DNA of 5,790 bases from Methylococcaceae bacterium NSP1-1 (GTDB lineage: Bacteria; Pseudomonadota; Gammaproteobacteria; Methylococcales; Methylomonadaceae), in the NCBI GenBank assembly GCA_002256465.1, contig NQJG01000093.1, forward strand, positions 1 through 5,790. The letters run 5' to 3'. The notes beneath the pieces were generated by a model. That model was not told where the DNA came from. It did no database searches and saw only the letters and a list, made by a program, of their open reading frames with translations. The position numbers and the translations under genes were made by a program. Within the stretch, counting starts at the first letter, position 1, and each line of letters starts with the position of its first letter. Shown piece by piece: positions 1 through 5,790 of the stretch.

Positions 1-49
1 GTGAATGTGCTTCTAAGATGTCACTGAATGAAGCATTGCTAAGGTTAAT

Positions 50-1246
50 TTAAGGAAAACATAAAGCCGCCACGCAGTACAAAGCAATCGCAAGAAATAC
101 TAAGACTGTAAATCCAAACTGCATCGCAATCAGTGTCGCCAGTATGGCACTGATGACGGAGGCGCAGCCATTAATGCCCCAAGCCCAAGGTATCAACGCA
201 GGGGTCGTTTTGCTGATTCTCGCCAATGCCATTGGAAATGGCATGCCCATACAGAAACCCAGCGGCGTGATCAATAAAATGGAAAACACATACCGTGTTA
301 AGTTTCCAGTTTCAAGCAGGAATGTGGTTATGGATTCAAAGCCCAGGCTATAACAGATGCTCAGTACAGAAATGACAGCTACTGGCAGCATAATCACTGA
401 TTTTGCAGGATTATGAGATAGTTTTTTCGAGAAGCTGCTGCCGGCACCTGCTGACAACAGAAATGCACACAGCACCACGGTAATGGCATAAAGCGGATGA
501 TGCAGAATCAGGATAAATTTTTGGATAAATGCGATTTCAATAAATAAAAATGCCAGACCAAGACAGAAAAAATAAACCAGTAAACGCAAATGCCTTCCTG
601 ATCCGGGCTTAATACCCAGTTTGCTTTTCCACAACCAGAGCGGTAATGCTATTAGTAACAGACTGGCGAGTATCGCCTGAAGTAAAGTTGCGATTAATAA
701 TAAATAACCGCTTTCCAGTAAAAAAATTCCGCCACTGTCCAATAAAGATAAAATCTCGGGTAAGGTTTGCCATTTAAAAAAATGGAAAAAATAAGGACGG
801 TCGTCTGTAGCAGGTTCGATATTGAATTTGTAGTTATCAATAAACGCTTTGCCTTCAACACCTAATAAAGCCATGGACGAATGATACAGATAGGGCCTTT
901 GCTGGATATTAAACCGGTTAACTTCCTTTTCCGATATGCCGGGATAATAAACAAGATCGAAGCTGCGTTCACTACAGAATTGTTTTAGCCGATTAATTTC
1001 CTCAATGGAAATAACGCCATTTTTTACAATCAACGTGCTGGTTTGCCAACTTCGTATCATGATAATTTGCTGTTCGGGCTGCCTGGTATTGGCCTGTGTA
1101 AGCGTATTAATCACCGTGGCCAATAATTTAGGTTCATCGCGTGGTGGAATTTTGATCCAGCGGGTTATACTGAGATAACCGTTTGGTCTGATATGTTGCA
1201 AATATTTCTGTATGGCCTGTTCGGTATAGAGATAATTTTCAGCCAT
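50..1246 (-). CDS. C-terminal fragment: rest of spermidine synthase-like domain plus second membrane domain
   Basis: The first Met in this frame gives 398 residues, but the homologous sequence continues upstream to about 1321 (YDLINISLLDSFGSSAAGLYS). The annotated start is therefore an internal methionine of the original protein. Residues 1-45 hold the conserved blocks ENYLYTEQA and ITRWIKIPPRDEPK, and residues 146-159 hold ATDDRPYFFHFFKW, all characteristic of the family. Hydrophobic segments follow at about 179-206, 221-247, 250-270, 283-302, 318-340, 352-375 and 378-397. The last includes the conserved WAWGINGCASV turn. In the strand before the frameshift-proximal block, spermidine synthases have a DSxDP motif with a catalytic Asp; here the aligned stretch reads ISLLDSFG, with Ser in place of the first Asp. 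A GGG-containing purine stretch 9 bases before the ATG at 1246 could act as a weak ribosome binding site, so separate translation of this half is possible but unproven. Confidence 0.72.
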   Translation of the reverse strand: MAENYLYTEQAIQKYLQHIRPNGYLSITRWIKIPPRDEPKLLATVINTLTQANTRQPEQQIIMIRSWQTSTLIVKNGVISIEEINRLKQFCSERSFDLVYYPGISEKEVNRFNIQQRPYLYHSSMALLGVEGKAFIDNYKFNIEPATDDRPYFFHFFKWQTLPEILSLLDSGGIFLLESGYLLLIATLLQAILASLLLIALPLWLWKSKLGIKPGSGRHLRLLVYFFCLGLAFLFIEIAFIQKFILILHHPLYAITVVLCAFLLSAGAGSSFSKKLSHNPAKSVIMLPVAVISVLSICYSLGFESITTFLLETGNLTRYVFSILLITPLGFCMGMPFPMALARISKTTPALIPWAWGINGCASVISAILATLIAMQFGFTVLVFLAIALYCVAALCFP

Positions 1247-1299
1247 GGAATAAAGCCCTGCCGCAGAAGAGCCAAAAGAATCGAGTAATGAAATATTAA

Positions 1300-2418
1300 T
1301 CAGATCATAAGTTTCATTCGTTGTCCAGCAAAATCAGCATACTTATCCTTAACCAGGCCGATGACTTGAGGGTTCAGTTCAACAGCATCGATGTGCTTAA
1401 TGGAGTGATACTTTGCCTGTAAAATATCACTGCCGGTGCCGGCCCCGAGAATCAGTATGTTAGATAGTTGCTTTAAATGATAAGGTAAGGCTGATGTCAT
1501 TTGATCCAGATAGCTAATACTTTCAGGATTACCATCGTAACGGGTAATGACTGTCATATTGTCTGCATCGGAAAAGACGGCAAGCTGCTCAGGAGGTTCG
1601 GTCAAAGCATTAAGGCTCAGGCCAGGCGCATGACGCAATGGTGTAATCTCGCTCTTTACAATACTAATCAAGCCCAGTGGACTGGAATACTGGTCAATGA
1701 TTTTTGTACCGGGAATCTGCAGTAATTGGTTCTGGCTTTTGTACGGAGAAACATTCAGCGTAATTAAGCCCGTCAGTATAAAAGCAATCGCCACTCCAAT
1801 GATAATGCATGCACGAGTCCAGTGTTTGGTACAGACATTCTTTCCACGAAATGCATCGTACGACACTATCAGGGACGCGAGAATACCCATTAAAATCAGT
1901 ACGATTAATATTTTTTCAGGAAACATGACGAAGAGCAGCAAAATGACGCCCACACTGCCTGCTCCTGCTCCAAACAGGTCAGCCGCATAGATAGAGGATA
2001 TCTGTCCCTGATATTGATAAAAAGATAATCCGATAACATTGGCTGCAAAAAAGAAGGGTAGTGCCAGTAACAAATAGATACTGCATAAATACAATAATTG
2101 CACAGGTGCCCAAAGGATTTCAGCGGGATTAAAGGGTATTTGCTGGGCCACCAGAAAACAGGCGGGCGCTGAAAAGCTGAACAATAGCAGGTTATTGATT
2201 ACCGCTGATGGAAAAACAGCTGTTAACCGATCACGATTCAGTGCCAGAAAGACTCCGCTGGCACCGTATCCGAGTAACGCCAAACTGATAATCATATAGG
2301 CGAAATGGTGCCACTGAATAATCGAAAACAGGCGCATCAATAAAACCTCATACGCCAGAGCAGACGCAGAGATAACGGCGATAGCAACCAAAAACAAGGA
2401 GCTTGGCCTTGTTGCCAT
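1300..2418 (-). CDS. N-terminal fragment: membrane domain plus start of spermidine synthase-like Rossmann domain
   Basis: This 372-residue frame starts at the ATG 3 bases after the pcm stop (TGA-T-AA-ATG arrangement). I see no strong ribosome binding site, so translational coupling to pcm is likely. Hydrophobic segments lie at about residues 7-29, 38-60, 71-92, 106-132, 146-166, 168-188 and 203-224. The motif YAADLFGAGAGSVG (144-157) between segments is typical of membrane-fused spermidine-synthase-like proteins. A soluble part follows from about 225. It contains the nucleotide-binding glycine loop ILILGAGTGSD (321-331) and the acidic residue of the next strand in AVELNP (E347). True spermidine synthases carry a GGGDG-type loop, so GAGTGSD argues for a diverged activity. 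Only the first 366 residues are genuine; the last six, RMKLMI, are out-of-frame read-through before TGA at 1302-1300. The product would have half a Rossmann fold and is unlikely to be catalytically active. Confidence 0.75.
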   Translation of the reverse strand: MATRPSSLFLVAIAVISASALAYEVLLMRLFSIIQWHHFAYMIISLALLGYGASGVFLALNRDRLTAVFPSAVINNLLLFSFSAPACFLVAQQIPFNPAEILWAPVQLLYLCSIYLLLALPFFFAANVIGLSFYQYQGQISSIYAADLFGAGAGSVGVILLLFVMFPEKILIVLILMGILASLIVSYDAFRGKNVCTKHWTRACIIIGVAIAFILTGLITLNVSPYKSQNQLLQIPGTKIIDQYSSPLGLISIVKSEITPLRHAPGLSLNALTEPPEQLAVFSDADNMTVITRYDGNPESISYLDQMTSALPYHLKQLSNILILGAGTGSDILQAKYHSIKHIDAVELNPQVIGLVKDKYADFAGQRMKLMI

Positions 2419-2421
2419 TTA

Positions 2422-3174
2422 TCAATGTTTACCAGTGAGTGGGACAAACCTTACCGGCAAAATTTGTCGAGTGGTAACGTTGTTGTCAGCATCTTTAGTC
2501 ACTAAAACCAGATACTGCATCATAAACTGCCCTCCCACCGGTATGATCATACGGCCACCGGGTTTTAACTGTTTTAATAACGGAGGCGGTATGTGGCTCG
2601 CAACCGCAGTTACAACAATACCGTCAAATGGCGCCTCTGTTTCCCAGCCATAATAGCCATCACCGGTGCGGGTATGTACAGTGTTATAACCGGTTTTTTT
2701 GAGGTTTTCTGCTGCTTGTTCGCCCAATTCTTTAACAATCTCAATGGAGTAGACGCTATCAACCAGCTCAGCGAGAATCGCTGCCTGATACCCCGAGCCA
2801 GTACCGACTTCCAGAACACGGTCAGTCTTTTTCGGTTTTAGTAAATCGGTCATAATCGCGACAATATAAGGCTGGGAAATAGTCTGCCCATAACCGATAG
2901 AAAGCGGTCTATTTTCATAGGCGTAAGGACGTTGATCATCGGGAACAAATTCATGTCTTGGCACCTTGCCTATGGCATTGAGAACGCGTTCATCAAGCGA
3001 TCCTTGATCAAGGAAATCGCTGGTCATTGTTACATCGTCCTTAATGACATTGACCAATTCCTGTCGTTGTCGCAGGAAAACATCTTCGGCTATGACATGA
3101 CTGGAAAACAACAGCAAAATAATGCCTATGACAATAAACCAAAAAACAATATGTTTTATTTTTTTCATCTTCAT
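2422..3174 (-). CDS. pcm: Protein-L-isoaspartate O-methyltransferase with N-terminal signal peptide
   Basis: The 250-residue product matches the PCM/PIMT family (EC 2.1.1.77), which uses S-adenosylmethionine to methylate isoaspartyl residues in aged proteins and so starts their repair. Visible family landmarks are VPRHEFVP (71-78), the substrate-loop region GYGQTISQPYIVA (94-106), SAM motif I VLEVGTGSGYQ (120-130), the acidic residue in YSIEIV (E145), GDGYYGW (171-177), FDGIVVTA (183-190), LKPGGRMIIPVG (203-214) and the C-terminal RFVPLTG (242-248). Cytosolic PCM is about 210 residues; the extra N-terminus here is a lysine-rich start followed by a hydrophobic core (11-25) and a plausible cleavage site HVIA|ED after residue 29, so export to the periplasm or membrane anchoring is predicted. 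The start at 3174 has no strong ribosome binding site; the second Met (residue 3, 3168) is a possible alternative. It is the first gene of a probable two-gene operon. Confidence 0.93.
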   Translation of the reverse strand: MKMKKIKHIVFWFIVIGIILLLFSSHVIAEDVFLRQRQELVNVIKDDVTMTSDFLDQGSLDERVLNAIGKVPRHEFVPDDQRPYAYENRPLSIGYGQTISQPYIVAIMTDLLKPKKTDRVLEVGTGSGYQAAILAELVDSVYSIEIVKELGEQAAENLKKTGYNTVHTRTGDGYYGWETEAPFDGIVVTAVASHIPPPLLKQLKPGGRMIIPVGGQFMMQYLVLVTKDADNNVTTRQILPVRFVPLTGKH

Positions 3175-3219
3175 AACCAGCCGATTTTATCGAGTAACAA
3201 TGAGCTATTTTTAACGAAA

Positions 3220-3240
3220 CTTGAGAATAATTTATTCAAG
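3220..3240. repeat. Imperfect inverted repeat upstream of pcm
   Basis: On the plus strand the left arm CTTGAGAATAA and right arm TTATTCAAG are separated by one T. They pair fully if the GA in the left arm is bulged out; without the bulge the inner six bases (GAATAA/TTATTC) pair exactly. The repeat lies about 46 bases upstream of the pcm start, where an operator would sit. The AT-rich composition makes chance occurrence quite possible, and no known regulator's site is recognised. Confidence 0.3.
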
Positions 3241-3332
3241 AGCTAATTGATTGCTTCTGATTCAAATTAATTAATAGGACACAATTCAAAAGTGTTCGTT
3301 CGTAAATATCAATATAAAAGACAATTATTAAA

Positions 3333-3355
3333 GCGACTTTAGCTGCTATTGTCGC
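3333..3355. promoter_or_regulatory. 23-base imperfect dyad, possible operator or hairpin
   Basis: The arms GCGACTTTAG and CTATTGTCGC flank a 3-base centre CTG. Eight of ten positions pair, with the only mismatches a TT/TT internal loop. The GCGAC/GTCGC ends are the most GC-rich element of an otherwise AT-rich spacer. It sits near the middle of the divergent intergenic region, as a shared operator might. It is not followed by a clean T run on the plus strand, so a terminator is less likely. No specific regulator is assigned. Confidence 0.35.
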
Positions 3356-3476
3356 AGTTGATAAAATTAAGATGTTACTGAATTATTGATAGCTTGAGAA
3401 TGAGGATCAAAAGCATTCACTTGCATCAATATAGAGACGTTTTGCATTTATGAGCCGAATTCGCTGCTCTTAACGC

Positions 3477-3504
3477 TTTACAAAACAAAAATTGTCTTTA
3501 TTCT
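3477..3504 (+). promoter_or_regulatory. Weak sigma-70-like promoter candidate for the Lon-like gene
   Basis: TTTACA (3477-3482, five of six matches to the -35 consensus) is followed after 16 bases by TATTCT (3499-3504, four of six matches to the -10). Transcription would begin about 60 bases before the ATG at 3574. Such matches are common in AT-rich DNA, so this is only a candidate. No sigma-32-type heat-shock promoter (CTTGAAA with CCCCAT) was found in the spacer. Confidence 0.2.
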
Positions 3505-3573
3505 ACATACAGAGCGCAAAGTGCATTAAATCTTATTGGTAACAAACTCAATATTTCAAGCAGATTTTATAAT

Positions 3574-5790
3574 ATGAAAAACATACGGCTGGATCCTTCA
3601 CAACTATATAAGCCTTGCAACATTGAACAATTAAAATTTGACTCTACCGAAGAGCTTGAAGATATAGATATTACTGTTGGCCAGGAACGAGCTGTGGAAG
3701 CAATTAAATTTGGCATCCGCATTCATATAAACGGTTACAATATTTTTGCAATGGCGCCTGCCGGCACAGGAAAATTAACTGCGGTAAGGCAATTAGTTGA
3801 ACACGAAGCCAGCCGGCAAGCCATTCCATCAGACTGGTGTTACGTAAACAATTTCAGGCAACCCGCTAAACCCACAGCTATTAAATTAATGCCGGGGCAG
3901 GGCAAATATTTTAAGCGGGACATGGAAGAATTGATTGACGAATTGAGTGTCGCCATACCGGCTGCTTTTGATGGTGATGAATACCGTTCCCGAGCGGGTG
4001 AAATTGAAAGCCAATCCCGCCAACGAGAAGTTAATGAGCTGAGCATGTTACGTGATAAGGCCGCAAATGCACATGTCATTCTTATAGAAACCCCAACCGG
4101 TTACGCTTTTTCGCCAGCGGATGAAAACAATGAGATCATTAGTCCCGAGCAGTTTAATAAGTTTGATAAAGATAAGCAGCATGAAATACAAAATACTATC
4201 CTTGACTTACAGGAAGATTTAGCAAAGTTGCTGAAAAATTTCCCCGCCTGGCGCAAGGAAACCAAGCGCAAATTACAAGCTCTGAATCGTGAAGTGGCTG
4301 AACTGGCTGTCAATCATTCAATTGATGAACTGATCGAGAAATACGCTAAACAGGAAACCATTCTTAGTTATCTGAATGATGTACAAAAAGATATTATTGA
4401 GCACGTACGCGATTTTATACCGCATAGCGAGAAGGTAATCTCTTTTATGGAGTTACCACAGGAACCGAATCCGTTTAAACGCTATCAAGTCAATTTGGTG
4501 GTTGATTTCAGCAATATGAAATCTGCTCCGGTGATTTTCGAAGATCACCCTAATTACAGTAATCTCCTTGGACGCATTGATCATCAGGCTTACATGGGTT
4601 CTCTAGTTACTGATTTCACCATGATCAAACCCGGCGCCCTGCATAAAGCCAACGGCGGCTACCTTATTCTTGATGCCAGAAAACTCCTGTTTCAGCCTTA
4701 TAGCTGGGAAACTCTTAAAAGAACCTTGCAAGCTCATGAAATTCGAATTGAATCACTGGAGCGGGCGCTCAGTTTAATCAGTACTTCATCATTGGAGCCT
4801 GAACCTATACCGCTTAATTTAAAACTCATTCTGGTAGGTGAGCCACTGATTTATTATTTATTAAGCGCGTATGACCCGGAGTTTCACAATCTTTTTAAAG
4901 TTGCCGCTGATTTTGATGAAACCGTTTCCAGAGAAAACAGCAGTGATGACTATGCTCGTTTACTGGCCACTATTGCCCGGAGCGAGAAATTAAGGCCGTT
5001 GAGCCAAAATGCTGTCGCCCGGGTTATTGAACACAGCTCCAGAATGGTCGGCGATGCAGAAAAACTGTTTACCCATCTCCGTAGTATCAAGGATTTATTA
5101 ACTGAATCCGATTATTGGGCGGAAGATAATGGCCACATTCACATAACTAACAGCGATGTACAACAAGCTATTGATCATAAAATCCGCAGACTGGACAAAA
5201 TCAGAGAAAAGCTATACGAACATATTGATCGAGGCACACTCTTAATTGACATCGAGGGTAAAGTAACCGGCCAGATTAATGCCCTGTCAGTATTGCAGTT
5301 GGGTGAATTTAGCTTTGGACAGCCATCCCGCATCACCGCAACAACCCGTCTGGGTAGCGGCAAAGTGGTCGATATTGAACGTGAAATTGAATTAGGTGGA
5401 GCTATCCATTCAAAAGGGGTATTGATATTGTCAAGCTTCATTGCTGCTCGGTATTCTCGAAAATCACCGTTCTCAGTAGCGGCCAGCGTGGTATTTGAAC
5501 AATCCTATGGTCATGTAGAAGGTGACAGTGCTTCTCTGGCTGAACTTTGCGCTATTTTATCTTCCATTGCCCAGATTCCTTTAAGGCAGGATATTGCTAT
5601 TACCGGCTCAATAAATCAACTGGGCCATGTTCAGCCTATAGGCGGTGTTAATGAAAAAATTGAAGGTTTCTTCGATATTTGCGCCAAAAAAGGTTTAACA
5701 GGCACTCAGGGTGTGATTATTCCCGCTGCTAACATCAAACATTTGATGCTTCGCTGGGATGTGGTACATGCCGCTCAATCCGGTCATTTT
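3574..5790 (+). CDS. Lon-family ATP-dependent protease (YcbZ/AsrA-like), 3' end cut by window
   Basis: The frame is open for 739 codons to the window edge with no stop; family members are about 800 residues, so probably 60-80 are missing. ATG at 3574 is the only start codon in the frame, although no clear ribosome binding site precedes it. The N-terminus (LYKPCN, then ITVGQERAVEAIKFGI at 33-48) is typical of this Lon subfamily. An ATPase module follows: Walker A APAGTGKLT (61-69, with Ala replacing the usual first Gly), YVNNFRQP (90-97), a long charged helical insertion at about 105-300, Walker B-like GGYLILDAR (361-369), and LKLILVGEP (416-424) as a later core strand. The Lon protease domain begins near 563 (GKVTGQINAL). 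It carries the catalytic Ser in GDSAS (S652) and Lys in GGVNEKIEG (K695), 43 residues apart as in characterised Lon proteases. There is no LonA-type N-terminal substrate domain and no membrane segment, so it is predicted to be a cytosolic protease that unfolds and degrades proteins. Its substrates are unknown. Confidence 0.92.
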   Translation, partial: MKNIRLDPSQLYKPCNIEQLKFDSTEELEDIDITVGQERAVEAIKFGIRIHINGYNIFAMAPAGTGKLTAVRQLVEHEASRQAIPSDWCYVNNFRQPAKPTAIKLMPGQGKYFKRDMEELIDELSVAIPAAFDGDEYRSRAGEIESQSRQREVNELSMLRDKAANAHVILIETPTGYAFSPADENNEIISPEQFNKFDKDKQHEIQNTILDLQEDLAKLLKNFPAWRKETKRKLQALNREVAELAVNHSIDELIEKYAKQETILSYLNDVQKDIIEHVRDFIPHSEKVISFMELPQEPNPFKRYQVNLVVDFSNMKSAPVIFEDHPNYSNLLGRIDHQAYMGSLVTDFTMIKPGALHKANGGYLILDARKLLFQPYSWETLKRTLQAHEIRIESLERALSLISTSSLEPEPIPLNLKLILVGEPLIYYLLSAYDPEFHNLFKVAADFDETVSRENSSDDYARLLATIARSEKLRPLSQNAVARVIEHSSRMVGDAEKLFTHLRSIKDLLTESDYWAEDNGHIHITNSDVQQAIDHKIRRLDKIREKLYEHIDRGTLLIDIEGKVTGQINALSVLQLGEFSFGQPSRITATTRLGSGKVVDIEREIELGGAIHSKGVLILSSFIAARYSRKSPFSVAASVVFEQSYGHVEGDSASLAELCAILSSIAQIPLRQDIAITGSINQLGHVQPIGGVNEKIEGFFDICAKKGLTGTQGVIIPAANIKHLMLRWDVVHAAQSGHF

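Larger units (their letters stand above)
50..2418 (-). pseudogene. Membrane-embedded spermidine synthase-like protein, disrupted by an internal frameshifting deletion
   Basis: Two adjacent minus-strand reading frames are the two halves of one protein. The upstream frame ends in the Rossmann fold just after the segment YADFAGQ. The downstream frame, read back past its first Met to about 1321, resumes with NETYDLINISLLDSFG, which is the next conserved block of the same fold. The frame change is -1. From memory of related proteins, about 20 residues normally lie between these blocks, so the sequence appears to have lost 3n+1 bases (roughly 60) rather than a single base. The two parts give 366 plus 423 residues, and with the missing piece about 810, which fits the fused membrane/spermidine-synthase-like family. 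The gene follows pcm after 3 bases and ends at the TAA at 52-50. The family's function is poorly known; the domain is probably not a true spermidine synthase. A sequencing or assembly error is the main alternative to a real lesion. Confidence 0.78.
3175..3573. other. Intergenic spacer between divergent pcm and Lon-like genes
   Basis: This AT-rich 399-base stretch separates the two divergent starts and should contain promoters for both. I see no reading frame with recognisable protein content, and no tRNA or other known RNA. The frame of the Lon-like gene stays open upstream to a TGA at 3451-3453 but contains no ATG, GTG or TTG before 3574. It holds two imperfect dyads (annotated separately). 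On the plus strand, TTGATA (3358-3363) followed after 17 bases by AATTAT (3381-3386) is a second promoter-like pair, no better than the one annotated at 3477. I could not pick a credible promoter for pcm: several TTGAAT hexamers occur on the minus strand, but none is well spaced from a good -10. Confidence 0.6.

Noticed and set aside
4..37. Possible hairpin (AATGTGCTTC with GAAGCATT) just downstream of the minus-strand operon, as a terminator
   Set aside because: It needs a two-base bulge and a 16-base loop, and no T run follows before the window ends.
1300..1330. Programmed -1 ribosomal frameshift joining the two halves
   Set aside because: No classic slippery heptamer with a downstream structure was seen, and conserved sequence appears to be missing at the join, which a programmed slip would not explain.
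2932..3246. Plus-strand frame of 104 codons overlapping the start of pcm
   Set aside because: It lies antisense to the well-supported pcm gene, its translation lacks recognisable domains, and it ends in the spacer; it is a shadow frame.
3317..3499. AAAGACAAT (3317-3325) and its exact reverse complement ATTGTCTTT (3491-3499) in the spacer
   Set aside because: Nine-base AT-rich inverted pairs 165 bases apart are expected by chance in a spacer of this size, and nothing else supports a function.
3840..5441. Minus-strand frames of 70-88 codons inside the Lon-like gene
   Set aside because: They are antisense to a continuous 739-codon frame with intact family motifs, and their composition is typical of shadow frames.

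Overview
The window looks like chromosomal DNA of a moderately AT-rich Gram-negative proteobacterium, probably a gammaproteobacterium. The reasons are an isoaspartyl methyltransferase with a Sec-type signal peptide, a Lon protease of the proteobacterial YcbZ/AsrA-like type, and dense gene packing. A methanotroph-like (Methylococcales) origin is possible, but this is an impression from family memory, not a measurement.

The layout is two divergent transcription units around a 399-base spacer. On the minus strand (3174 down to 50), a pcm-type gene for an exported protein-L-isoaspartate O-methyltransferase (2422-3174) is followed after 3 bases by a large polytopic membrane protein with a spermidine-synthase-like Rossmann domain (50-2418). 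That second gene is broken. Near position 1321 the frame shifts by -1, and about 20 residues of the Rossmann domain appear to be missing. What remains is an N-terminal piece (1300-2418) and a C-terminal piece (50-1246, readable back to about 1321).

On the plus strand, a Lon-family ATP-dependent protease gene starts at 3574 and runs off the right edge at 5790, with 739 codons visible. It has a Walker A motif, a helical insertion, a Walker B-like strand and a Lon Ser-Lys dyad (S652, K695), but the final residues of the protein are cut off by the window.

The spacer (3175-3573) contains no convincing gene. It holds two imperfect dyads and weak promoter-like hexamers. The pcm and membrane genes are probably co-transcribed and translationally coupled. 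Both encode SAM-type nucleotide-fold domains, one exported and one tied to the membrane, which suggests a shared envelope role that is not established. The Lon-like gene is divergent, and nothing shows a functional link beyond a general protein-quality-control theme. I see no mobile element, CRISPR array, tRNA or rRNA. The most unusual observation is the internal deletion in the membrane gene. I see no convincing evidence of a wholly new system here.
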